From Bacilli bacterium (GTDB lineage Bacteria; Bacillota_I; Bacilli_A; RF39; UBA660), in contig JAFSVF010000022.1 in NCBI GenBank assembly GCA_017450205.1, forward strand, positions 1 to 55,837: a DNA stretch of 55,837 nucleotides, written 5' to 3'. Numbering within the stretch: position 1 is the stretch's first letter; each line of letters opens with the position of its first letter. Below the pieces are notes generated by a model, which did not search any database, was not told where the DNA came from, and worked only from the letters and a program-made list of their open reading frames with translations. Below, piece by piece: positions 26,757-35,800 of the stretch. Position numbers and translations under genes: made by a program.

Positions 26757-26803
26757 CGAGGACTGTTGATCTAACATATTGTTAAGTAGGTCCTCATTTT
26801 TTA
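26757..26803 (+). ncRNA. Candidate tiny RNA: hairpin plus T-tract
   Basis: GAGGAC (26758-26763) pairs with GTCCTC (26790-26795); a small inner TAAC/GTTA stem lies in the loop, and T6 follows at 26797-26802. The expected start of the upstream promoter falls at about 26757, so the whole transcript would be about 45 nt. No other transcript needs a terminator here, since gyrA is already terminated at 25934. Function unknown. Confidence 0.45.
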
Positions 26804-26841
26804 TTTAACAGAATATTGAAATAGTAAAGTTATCAACAAAA

Positions 26842-26857
26842 TGTTTCACGTGAAACA
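26842..26857. promoter_or_regulatory. parS site 5
   Basis: Perfect TGTTTCACGTGAAACA preceded by TTATCAACA and AAA. It lies 14 bp upstream of the SRP RNA promoter and has no downstream GACAG box. Confidence 0.95.
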
Positions 26858-26871
26858 TATAAAATTTTATA

Positions 26872-26901
26872 TTGTTATTATGCGATAGAATATGTTATAA
26901 T
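26872..26901 (+). promoter_or_regulatory. Promoter of the SRP RNA gene
   Basis: -35 TTGTTA (26872-26877), 18-bp spacer, -10 TATAAT (26896-26901), ending just before the RNA. Confidence 0.7.
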
Positions 26902-26906
26902 TTACT

Positions 26907-26986
26907 TGCGCAACGGTTATATTAGAACCTGGTCAGAGTGGGAACACAGCAGCCATAATAATCTCTAATCGTGTGCGCTTTTTTTA
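26907..26986 (+). ncRNA. ffs: Signal recognition particle RNA (short 4.5S type)
   Basis: About 75 nt. The 5' TGCGCA pairs with the 3' TGTGCGC, and inner ATTAGA with TCTCTAAT; the apical domain IV has GGTCAG, GGAA and AGCAGCC, the Ffh-binding loops. T7 follows as terminator. It is the short form without the Alu domain of Bacillus scRNA. Its position next to tadA and dnaX is that of scr in Bacillus. It targets membrane proteins together with Ffh. Confidence 0.93.
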
Positions 26987-27002
26987 TTTGAAGAGGTATA
27001 TG

Positions 27003-27431
27003 ATGGATAAATACTATAACGAACTAATAAAATTAATGGACAAAGCAGAAAAAAAGAATGAAATTCCAGTAGCAGCTATTATTGTTAAGGATGATAAAAT
27101 AATTGCATCTGCATATAACAAACGTCAAAAGAAAAATGATGTAATGGGCCATGCAGAAATATTAACAATAAAAAAAGCAGAAAAAAAAATAAAAGATTGG
27201 AGATTAGATGGTTGTGATATGTATGTTACATTAGAACCATGTAGTATGTGCAAAGAAGTTATTAAACAAACTAGAATCAATAATGTTTATTTTATTACTA
27301 AAAAGTTAGATTTTAAAAAGGAATACTATAAAACAAACATTTGTTCGTGCAATAATATTTTAGATAAAGAAAAAATAGAAATAATTAATAATAAACTAAC
27401 TAACTTTTTTAAACGAAAAACTAACAGGTAA
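27003..27431 (+). CDS. tadA: tRNA-specific adenosine deaminase
   Basis: 142 residues, the family size. It deaminates A34 of tRNA-Arg to inosine. The zinc site HAE (GHAEILTI) and PCSMC (EPCSMCKEVI) is intact. Of the two adjacent ATG codons (27000 and 27003), the second has the better distance to GAGG. It follows ffs by 17 bp and precedes dnaX, the common Bacillota order. The C-terminal half is lysine-rich and diverged. Guanine/cytidine deaminases share the motif, but the context favours TadA. Confidence 0.9.
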   Translation: MDKYYNELIKLMDKAEKKNEIPVAAIIVKDDKIIASAYNKRQKKNDVMGHAEILTIKKAEKKIKDWRLDGCDMYVTLEPCSMCKEVIKQTRINNVYFITKKLDFKKEYYKTNICSCNNILDKEKIEIINNKLTNFFKRKTNR

Positions 27432-27468
27432 TATGTGTTTTATGATATAATTTTATTGGTGAAATAAT

Positions 27469-29049
27469 ATGGACTATCAAGTATTATATAGAAAATATAG
27501 ACCTAAGAATTTTAACGAAGTAATTGGTCAAAATCATATTACAACAATTCTAAAAAATTCTATAGTAAATGATAAATTAGCACATACTTATATATTTACT
27601 GGACCAAGAGGAACAGGTAAAACAAGTAGTGCTAGAATCTTTGCTAAAACATTGAATTGCCAAAATTTAAAAGATGGAATTTGTTGTGACAAATGTGATA
27701 ACTGTTTAAATTTTAATAGTAGTCCAGATATTATAGAATTAGATGCAGCATCTAATAATGGTGTAGAAAATATAAGAGAGATAATTGATAACGTTAATGT
27801 TGCACCAACATATAATAAATATAAAGTATATATAATTGATGAAGCTCACATGTTATCTACAAGTGCCTGGAATGCATTTTTAAAAACTCTTGAAGAACCA
27901 CCAGAAAGTGTAATATTTATATTAGCAACTACTGAAATTAAAAAAGTACCAATAACTGTGCTTTCAAGATGTCAAAGATTTGATTTTAAGAGAATTGATG
28001 CTGAAGAAATCAAAAATAATTTAATGAATATTTGTAAAAAAGAAAAAATAAAATATGAAGAACAAGCATTGATGGAAATAGCTATTCTTGCTGATGGATG
28101 TATGAGAGATGGTTTAAGTCTTTTAGATCAAATCTCTAGAGTAAACGAAAAAGTATCTTTAAATATTATTAGAGAATATTTTGGTTTAGTAACTCAAGAA
28201 GATATTGATGAGATATATATGTCTATAATAAATAATGACATTAATACACTTGTTAAGAAAATAAATGATATAAAACAAACAGGCGTAGATGTTAAAAACT
28301 TAATTGAAAAATTAATTAAAGAATTTATTGATAAAGCAATTAGTATTAAGAAAAAAGGTATTAGTAATAATGTCTTTAAACAACTAAAAAATATGATTGA
28401 TAGAATCAATGAATTACTTGCAAAATTAAATCAAAATTCAGATGGCTATTTATTATTGGAACTTGAATTAATATCATTTATTAAAGATGATGAAATAAAA
28501 ATTTCTAAGAAAGAAGTTAATCAAATTATTTCCCAGGAAATAATTAAAGTTGACACTAAAATTGACGTCAACACTTTACTTAAACCAGAAGAAATTAATC
28601 ATTATAAATTAAATGATAAATTTATTGAAACTAGAATAAATAATACATTCGTAGGTGCAAGTAAAGAAAATAAAGTTAGTGCTTCTGAAAAATGGAATGA
28701 CTTTATAAATTATGTAAATGATAATGGTATTAATGAATATAAATTATTTAAAGATAAAGTAGTAATAGCTGCTGCAAGTGAAGATTATATTATTCTTCAA
28801 ACTGGTAGTGAATCTTTAAAAACAATAGGTAATTCAAAACTATATGATATTGAACAATTATTTAATAATAAGAATAATACAAATTATAAATTTATATTTA
28901 TTAAGGCTGATGAATGGAAAAATATAGTATCCAAATTTGATAAAAATAAAACATACAAATTAATAGATGAAAGTGAATTTATTCAAGTTAAAGATTCATC
29001 TATTGATACAGCAAAAGATTTGTTTGGAAAAAATATAGATATACAATAA
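27469..29049 (+). CDS. dnaX: DNA polymerase III gamma/tau subunit
   Basis: 526 residues. It is the ATPase motor of the clamp loader. Walker A is GPRGTGKTSSAR, four zinc cysteines lie in CQNLKDGICCDKCDNC, Walker B region is IIDEAHML, and the sensor 1 region has ILATTEIKKVPITVLSRCQRF. The C-terminal tau part is short. It has its own -10 (TATAAT near 27449). It heads a tight operon with ebfC, recR, holB, ricT and trmN6. I see no in-phase slippery site for a shorter gamma product. Confidence 0.96.
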   Translation: MDYQVLYRKYRPKNFNEVIGQNHITTILKNSIVNDKLAHTYIFTGPRGTGKTSSARIFAKTLNCQNLKDGICCDKCDNCLNFNSSPDIIELDAASNNGVENIREIIDNVNVAPTYNKYKVYIIDEAHMLSTSAWNAFLKTLEEPPESVIFILATTEIKKVPITVLSRCQRFDFKRIDAEEIKNNLMNICKKEKIKYEEQALMEIAILADGCMRDGLSLLDQISRVNEKVSLNIIREYFGLVTQEDIDEIYMSIINNDINTLVKKINDIKQTGVDVKNLIEKLIKEFIDKAISIKKKGISNNVFKQLKNMIDRINELLAKLNQNSDGYLLLELELISFIKDDEIKISKKEVNQIISQEIIKVDTKIDVNTLLKPEEINHYKLNDKFIETRINNTFVGASKENKVSASEKWNDFINYVNDNGINEYKLFKDKVVIAAASEDYIILQTGSESLKTIGNSKLYDIEQLFNNKNNTNYKFIFIKADEWKNIVSKFDKNKTYKLIDESEFIQVKDSSIDTAKDLFGKNIDIQ

Positions 29050-29065
29050 GAAAGAGGTAATTATT

Positions 29066-29365
29066 ATGAATATGCAAGCATTAATGCAACAAGCTCAAAG
29101 AATGCAAAAGGACATTCAAAAGAAACAAGAAGAAATACAAAAGAGTGAATTTACAGGAACTTCTGAATTAGTAGATGTTACTATTTATGGAAGTAAAAAA
29201 GTAAAATCAGTTAAATTTAAAAATATTACTTCATTTGATACGGAAGATATAGATATTTTAGAAGATATGATTAAATTAGCTATGAATGATGCTATCTCAA
29301 AAGTAGAAAAAGAAACTGAATCTAAATTGGGTGCTTATGGCAAACAATTAGGTGGATTAATTTAA
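29066..29365 (+). CDS. ebfC: Nucleoid-associated protein EbfC/YbaB family
   Basis: 99 residues, full length. It starts MNMQALMQQAQRMQKDIQKK, with the usual methionine- and glutamine-rich helix, and contains the conserved beta region VTIYGSKKVKSV. It is a DNA-binding dimer found between dnaX and recR in most bacteria. It starts 16 bp after dnaX and is followed by recR within 2 bp. Confidence 0.95.
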   Translation: MNMQALMQQAQRMQKDIQKKQEEIQKSEFTGTSELVDVTIYGSKKVKSVKFKNITSFDTEDIDILEDMIKLAMNDAISKVEKETESKLGAYGKQLGGLI

Positions 29366-29367
29366 TT

Positions 29368-29970
29368 ATGTTATACCCTGAATGTTTAAATGAATTAATT
29401 GAATCTTTTAAAAAAATTCCAGGTATTGGAGAAAAAAGTGCAGAAAGATATGCACTAGCTTTATCAAAATTAGATGATGATGATAAAGTATTATTTGCTG
29501 ATAGTATTAAAGATGTTAAAGATAATTTAAAAAAATGTAGAATATGTGGTAATTTAACAGATAAAGATGAATGCGCTATATGTAGTGATGAAACAAGAAA
29601 TTCAAATTTAATTTGTGTAGTTGAAGACTATAAAAGTGTAATTATGTTTGAAAAGTCAGGTACATTTAAAGGAAAATATCATATTTTAAATGGATTAATT
29701 TCACCAATTGATGGTATTTATCCAGATGATATTAATATTTCATCATTAGTTGAAAGAATTACTAATCCTGAAGAAACTGAAGTAATTATGGCAATTAAAC
29801 CTTCAGTAGAAGGAGAAGCTACATCTTTATATATTAAAAAAATATTAGAATCTAAAAAAGTAAAAGTATCTAGATTATCATATGGTATTCCGGTTGGAGT
29901 AGATATTGATTATTTAGATTCAATAACATTAGATAGAGCTCTTCTAGACAGAAAGGAAATAACTGACTAA
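29368..29970 (+). CDS. recR: Recombination protein RecR
   Basis: 200 residues. The helix-hairpin-helix (KKIPGIGEKSAERYAL), the four-cysteine zinc finger (CRICGNLTDKDECAIC) and the Toprim domain (ICVVEDYKSVIMFEKSG) are all present. It works with RecO and RecF in RecA loading. Start and stop nearly touch those of the neighbours. Confidence 0.97.
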   Translation: MLYPECLNELIESFKKIPGIGEKSAERYALALSKLDDDDKVLFADSIKDVKDNLKKCRICGNLTDKDECAICSDETRNSNLICVVEDYKSVIMFEKSGTFKGKYHILNGLISPIDGIYPDDINISSLVERITNPEETEVIMAIKPSVEGEATSLYIKKILESKKVKVSRLSYGIPVGVDIDYLDSITLDRALLDRKEITD

Positions 29971-29971
29971 T

Positions 29972-30835
29972 ATGAAAGTACATGAGGTTAAAAATTCTAT
30001 TATTGAATCATTTCATGAGAATAATAATCCTCATGCTTTTTTAGTTTATACAAATAATTTAGATCAATGTTATAAAGATATATTAGATTTAATAAGAATA
30101 GTTAATTGTAATAGAAATGGAGAAGAAGATTGTGATTGTCCAGCATGTAGATTATTCAAAACAAATAATTCTCCAGATTTTATAGATATAAAACCTGAAG
30201 GAAAAGATATAAAGGTAGGACAAGTAGAAAAAATAACATCGCAATTTATTACAAAACCATTAATTAATAAATATCAAATATATTTAATAAATGAAGCCGA
30301 AAAGCTTAATGTAGTAGCAGCTAATAAATTATTAAAGTTCCTTGAAGAACCAAGTGAAGGTATCGTAGGTATACTTATAACAGATAATATAAGAGGAATC
30401 CTTCCTACAATAAAAAGTAGATGTACAGTATTTAGTTTTAATTATGAATATTCAAATTTATTATCTTTGTTAAATATAACTGAAGATATTTTTGAAAAAT
30501 ATTATAACGATTCAATGCAAATGGTATATAACCTAGAAAATATGCCAAAATATCAACTTTTAAGATTTTTAAAAGAAGTTTCTAAAAAAGATAGAAATGA
30601 TATTCTTGAAATAATGAAATTAGTTCTAAAGATATATACTATTAAGTTTGAAAATCTATTACATAGTTGTTATAATGAACTTGAATTTACAGATCAAATA
30701 TTAAATTTAATTCAAACTAAAGATGAATATGAATTAGTTAAAAAAATTAATGATATTAACAAAATAATTAGATTAATAAGCAGTAATACAAATAGAGATT
30801 TAACTCTAACTAGATTAGCAGTAATTTGGGAGTGA
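29972..30835 (+). CDS. holB: DNA polymerase III delta-prime subunit
   Basis: 287 residues. It has the clamp-loader AAA+ arrangement with a modified P-loop, cysteines CDCPACRLF, NEAEKLNVVAANKLLKFLEEP and the arginine-finger region IKSRCTVFSF. In this operon position, two genes after dnaX and recR, it is the delta-prime subunit. It ends with TGA, 4 bp before ricT. Confidence 0.92.
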   Translation: MKVHEVKNSIIESFHENNNPHAFLVYTNNLDQCYKDILDLIRIVNCNRNGEEDCDCPACRLFKTNNSPDFIDIKPEGKDIKVGQVEKITSQFITKPLINKYQIYLINEAEKLNVVAANKLLKFLEEPSEGIVGILITDNIRGILPTIKSRCTVFSFNYEYSNLLSLLNITEDIFEKYYNDSMQMVYNLENMPKYQLLRFLKEVSKKDRNDILEIMKLVLKIYTIKFENLLHSCYNELEFTDQILNLIQTKDEYELVKKINDINKIIRLISSNTNRDLTLTRLAVIWE

Positions 30836-30839
30836 TTAT

Positions 30840-31631
30840 ATGAAAATAGTGGGTATTAAGTTTAAAGGAAATAATAAAATTTATTGCTTTAAAAATAATG
30901 ATCTAGAATTAAAATCAGATGATTTAGTAGTAGTTGATACAGAAAAAGGTAATCAATTAGGAAAAGTTGTTAATGTTGATATGAAAAATAATAATCTTGA
31001 TATTAATACAATGAAAGAAGTAATATCAATTGCAACTTCTAAAGATGTTAAACAATATGAAAATAATTTAAAAGAAGCTAAAGAAGCTTTAAAATTTGTA
31101 AAAGATAAAGTTGAAAAAGAAAAACTAGATATGACATTTTATGATGCAGCTTATACTTTAGATAAAAAACAATTAACATTTAATTTCTTAGCTGATCAAA
31201 GAGTAGATTTTAGAGATTTAGTAAAAGAAATTGCTGCTAAATATAAAACTAGAATTGAACTTCATCAAATTGGAGTAAGAGATAAAGCTAAAAATATTGG
31301 TGGACTAGGACCATGTGGAAGACCATTATGTTGTAATACTTTTCTTTCAAATATGGAAGCTATTAGTATAAATATGGCTAAAAATCAAAATTTAGTATTA
31401 AATCCAACAAAGATTAATGGATCTTGTGGAAGATTATTATGTTGTCTTGCGTATGAAGATAATGTATATACTGATCATAGATGTAAGCTACCTAAACAAG
31501 GAACTATTGTTAAAACTAAAGATGGAAAAGGTAAAGTAATATCACTTGATATATTAAATAAAAAGTTTACTGTTGAAATAGATGATAAACAATATACTTA
31601 TGATTTTACTGAATATAAAAATGAAAAATAA
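30840..31631 (+). CDS. ricT: PSP1-domain regulatory protein RicT (YaaT)
   Basis: 263 residues. The family signature is the cysteine-rich stretch GGLGPCGRPLCCNTF followed by GSCGRLLCCLAYED, which in Bacillus ligates an iron-sulfur cluster in the RicAFT complex that helps RNase Y cleave polycistronic mRNAs. It lies after holB, as in Bacillus. It is present in many non-sporulating Bacillota, so the old 'stage 0 sporulation' name says nothing about sporulation here. Confidence 0.94.
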   Translation: MKIVGIKFKGNNKIYCFKNNDLELKSDDLVVVDTEKGNQLGKVVNVDMKNNNLDINTMKEVISIATSKDVKQYENNLKEAKEALKFVKDKVEKEKLDMTFYDAAYTLDKKQLTFNFLADQRVDFRDLVKEIAAKYKTRIELHQIGVRDKAKNIGGLGPCGRPLCCNTFLSNMEAISINMAKNQNLVLNPTKINGSCGRLLCCLAYEDNVYTDHRCKLPKQGTIVKTKDGKGKVISLDILNKKFTVEIDDKQYTYDFTEYKNEK

Positions 31632-32328
31632 TATTGTACTAAATGATTTATTTGATTATGACTATAAGATTTATCAAAATGAAGATTATTTTAAATTTTC
31701 AATTGATTCAATTCTTTTAGCTGAAATAGTTAAAAAGAAGAAAAATAAGAATAAATTATTAGATATGTGTTCTGGTAATTGTGCTGTTCCAATGATTTTA
31801 CATAAAAAGTATAATGATTTAGATATTACAGCAATCGAATTACAAGAAGAAGTATATGATTTAGGTAAGAAAAGTTTAGAAGTAAACAATATCGAAGACA
31901 TTAGATTCATAAATGATGATGTTAAAAATATAACTAAATATACTGATAATATAAAATTTGATTATATTACTTGTAATCCTCCTTATTTTCAAACAAACCC
32001 TGATATAAATATTAATGAAAATAAAGTTAAAGCAATTGCAAGACATGAATTAACAATTACTCTTGAAGATATTATTAAAATAGCTTCTAAGAATATAGAA
32101 TATAATGGTTCATTTTATATAGTACATAAAGATTTTAGACTAGCAGATATTATAGTTTTATTAAATAAATATAATTTTGGAGTTAAAAAGTTAGTACCTA
32201 TATATAATGATGAAAACTCAGAATGTACATCAATATTAGTAGAATCTATTTACAATGGAAAAAATTATGTTAAAATAACTAAGCCAGTTTTTATTAATAA
32301 ATATAAAAGTTATAAGAATATTTTTTAG
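31621..32328 (+). CDS. trmN6: tRNA1(Val) (adenine37-N6)-methyltransferase family
   Basis: 235 residues. SAM-binding LLDMCSGNCAVPMIL and the catalytic NPPYF (YITCNPPYFQT) show an N6-adenine methyltransferase of the TrmN6/YabB type. The ATG at 31621 overlaps the end of ricT by 11 bp. Compared with Bacillus, the initiation-control gene yabA is missing between ricT and this gene, and the GIY-YIG gene and rsmI do not follow. Confidence 0.88.
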   Translation: MKNNIVLNDLFDYDYKIYQNEDYFKFSIDSILLAEIVKKKKNKNKLLDMCSGNCAVPMILHKKYNDLDITAIELQEEVYDLGKKSLEVNNIEDIRFINDDVKNITKYTDNIKFDYITCNPPYFQTNPDININENKVKAIARHELTITLEDIIKIASKNIEYNGSFYIVHKDFRLADIIVLLNKYNFGVKKLVPIYNDENSECTSILVESIYNGKNYVKITKPVFINKYKSYKNIF

Positions 32329-32340
32329 GAGGGGTCATGC

Positions 32341-32895
32341 ATGAAATTAATAGTAGGACTAGGTAATCCTGGCAAAGAATATGAAAAAACTAGACATAAT
32401 ATTGGTTTTATGGTATTAGATAAATATTTAGGTAACGTTAAATGGTCTAAAAAATTTAATGGTGAATATTATGAAACTAATATTAATGGAGAAAAGTATA
32501 TCTTTTTAAAACCTCAATCTTATATGAATTTATCAGGTGGAGTAGTATCTTCATTTATGAAATTTTATAAAATTGAATTTAAAGATATATTAATTATTCA
32601 AGATGACTTAGATTTAAAATTAGGACAAGTAAGACTTAAAGCTAAATCAAGTGCCGGTGGACATAATGGTATTAAAGATATTATTGCTAATATTCATACA
32701 GATGAATTTGCAAGAATAAAGGTCGGAGTGTCACACGATAGATCAGTAGATACTAAAGATTATGTTTTAGGTAAATTTGGAAAGTCTGAATTAGAACTTA
32801 TAGAAAGTAATTATAGTAAAATATTTAATTTAATAGAAAATTTTAAATATGATAATATTGAAGTTCTAATGGTAGATTTCAACAGAAGAGGATAA
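32341..32895 (+). CDS. pth: Peptidyl-tRNA hydrolase
   Basis: 184 residues. VGLGNPGKEYEKTRHNIGF carries the catalytic histidine, followed by PQSYMNLSG and SAGGHNGIKDI. It recycles peptidyl-tRNAs released from stalled ribosomes. The ATG follows AGGAGGGG. It is 4 bp upstream of mfd, as in Bacillus. Confidence 0.97.
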   Translation: MKLIVGLGNPGKEYEKTRHNIGFMVLDKYLGNVKWSKKFNGEYYETNINGEKYIFLKPQSYMNLSGGVVSSFMKFYKIEFKDILIIQDDLDLKLGQVRLKAKSSAGGHNGIKDIIANIHTDEFARIKVGVSHDRSVDTKDYVLGKFGKSELELIESNYSKIFNLIENFKYDNIEVLMVDFNRRG

Positions 32896-32899
32896 CATC

Positions 32900-35800
32900 A
32901 TGGACTTTTTGAATGAATATTTTAATTATAAAAATAAAAGTAATATAAGTGGGTTAACTGAAGAGTTAGCCGTTTTGTATTTCAATGAATATTTTAATAG
33001 ATATAAAAAGAATGTTTTAATTGTAACCAATTCATTATTTGATTCTAATATGTTATATCAAAGATTAAAAACTTATAATGAATCTGCTTGTTTATTTCCT
33101 ATGGATGACTTTTTATCAAGTGTAGCAATAGCACAATCACCTGATTTAAAAGTAAAAAGACTTGAAACTATGGAATCTTTAAAGGAAGGAAATAAAATAG
33201 TAATAACTAATTTAACTGGTTTATTACATTATCTTCCTAATAAAGATAAAAAACATGAATATCAATTAAAGTTACATATTAATGATTCTTTTGATAGAAC
33301 TACTTTTATAGAAAAATTAGAATCATTTGGATATAAAAGAGATTCAATTGTAAGTGCAACTGGTGAATATGCTGTAAGAGGATACATTATTGATATATTT
33401 CCAATTGAAAGTGAACATCCAATAAGAATAGAATTCTTTGGAGATGATATTGATTCAATAAGATTCTTTAATGAAAATACTCAATTATCTACAGGAAATT
33501 TAGATTCGTTTATTATTTTACCTTTTGAAGAGATAAATACTAATGAAAAATCATCAATATATGATTATTTAGATAATCCAATTGTTTTCTTTGTTAATAG
33601 AAATCAAATTGAATTAGGATTAAAAAAACTTAAAGATGATATTAAAGAATACAATGAATCTAAAGATTTAGATCTTAATACAAAGTACATGTATGATTTC
33701 GATGAAATAAAATTTAATGAATTTATTAATTTAGATACAGTTAATAATTTAAAGAATGATGAATCATATGAATCACAACCTATAATTAAATTTAAAGGTG
33801 ATTTTGAAGCTTTTGTAGATTATGTTAATAAACATAAAATGAATAAGACGGTAGTAATCTGTCTATCAAAAGATACTCAAATAGAAAAAATTAAATATCT
33901 ATTTGATGATGTTAATATTGGATCAATTGTTGTTAATAAAATAAATATTATTAACAAAAAAATAAATGAAGGATTCATATTTAAAGACTATTGTGTTATC
34001 TCAGAATATGATATTAGTGATGAAAAAATCTCCAGTGTTTATAAGAACAATTATAAAATGGGTACAAAAGTAAAAAGTTTTAATGATATTAAACCTGGAG
34101 ATTATGTAGTACATAGTCAACATGGTATTGGTATCTATGGTGGAATAGTACCTATTCAAAAACAAGGATTAACAAGAGATTATATTCTAATTAACTATGC
34201 AGGAAATGATAAAGTATATATTCCTGTAGAAAAGATAACTTCAATATATAAATATAATGAATCAGATGGTCATAAACCTACAATTAATAAGTTAAATTCT
34301 GCACAATGGGCTAAAACAAAAATGAAAGCTCGTAATAGAATTCATGACATTAGTGATGAATTAATTAAGTTATACGCAGCTCGTTCTCAAATTGAAGGAC
34401 CGGTATTTAAAGATTTTGCAGAAGAAGCAATTTTTGATAGTCAATTTGTATTTACTGAAACTAATGATCAAATAAAATGTATTAAAGAAATAGATAAAGA
34501 CTTAACTCTTAAACATCCAATGGATAGATTATTATGTGGAGATGTTGGATTTGGAAAAACAGAAGTTGCGTTTAGAGGTATCTTTAAAGCAGTAATGAAT
34601 GGATATCAAGTTGCATATCTTTGTCCAACAACACTTCTTTCTAGACAACAATACCTAAGTGCAGTTGAAAGATTTAAAGAATTTCCAATTAATATTGCAC
34701 TTCTTAATAGATTCACATCTGTAAAAGAAACAAATCGAATAATAAAGGGATTAAAGAGTGGAACTATTGATATTGTATTTGGAACTCATAAATTATTAAA
34801 TCCTGAAATAGAATATAAGAATCTAGGACTTCTAGTTATCGATGAAGAACAAAGATTTGGTGTTTCTCAAAAAGAAAAGATTAAAAAAATAAAAAATGAT
34901 GTTAATGTTTTAACATTAAGTGCAACACCAATACCAAGAACTTTAAAGATGGCAATGTCTGGTTTAAGAGATCTTTCAATTATTGATACACCACCAGTAA
35001 ATAGATATCCTGTTCAAACATATGTAATTGAAGAAAATGATATGATTATAAAAGATGCTATTTATAAAGAATTAACTCGTGGTGGTCAAGTATTCTTACT
35101 TTATAATAAAGTTCAAACAATCGAAGATATAAGAACAAAAATTAAACAACTAGTCCCTGAAGCTAGAGTTGTAATAGCTCATGGAAAAATGAATAAATAT
35201 GAACTTGAAGATGTTGTAAATGATTTTATTGAACAAAAATACGATATTTTGATTTGTACTACTATTATTGAAACAGGAATAGATATTCCTAATGTTAATA
35301 CTTTAATTGTATTAGATTCTGACACATTTGGTTTATCACAACTTTATCAATTAAGAGGACGTGTAGGTAGATCAAATAAAATAGCTTATGCATATCTTAT
35401 GTATAAACCATCTAAGATTTTAACTGAAACTGCAAGAAAGAGACTTGAATCAATTAAAGATTTCACTGAACTTGGTAGTGGTTATAAGATAGCTATGAGG
35501 GACTTATCTATTCGTGGAGCAGGAGATATGTTAGGTTCAGAACAAGCAGGGTTTATAGATGCAATCGGATTAGAACTTTATACTCAAATGCTTAATAATG
35601 AACTTAAGAAGCTTAATGGTGAAGAAGTAGATGAGGAAGAAGAACAAAATCCATTAATTGAAGTATCTAATCATATTAAAGACGAATATGTTAGTGATGA
35701 AAATATTAAGATTGATATTCATAAAATGATTAATGAAATAAAAGATAAAGAATCTCTTGAAGAAATAAGAAGAGAAATTGAAGATAGATTTGGTAAGATT

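Larger units (their letters stand above)
25942..26857. repeat. Array of composite parS repeats, gene-free region
   Basis: This roughly 900-bp stretch has no plausible gene. It holds four perfect and one degenerate copy of the palindrome TGTTTCACGTGAAACA. Each is preceded by TTATNAACA, and four are followed by a conserved downstream segment (GTGA-A/T-rich-AATGA, then about 20 nt, then AAAGACAGAAAAACG or a variant). A further unit at 26317-26365 has only the downstream segment. The very short ATG frames in the units (5-15 codons, unrelated endings) do not look coding. Confidence 0.9.

Noticed and set aside
25942-26857. CRISPR array
   Set aside because: The repeats are palindromic parS with AT-rich flanks, spacing is irregular (165-300 bp), and no cas genes are present.
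28330-28370. Programmed frameshift in dnaX at the A6G run
   Set aside because: The run is read AAG AAA AAA GGT, so the A-AAA-AAG heptamer is not in the phase needed for a -1 shift.
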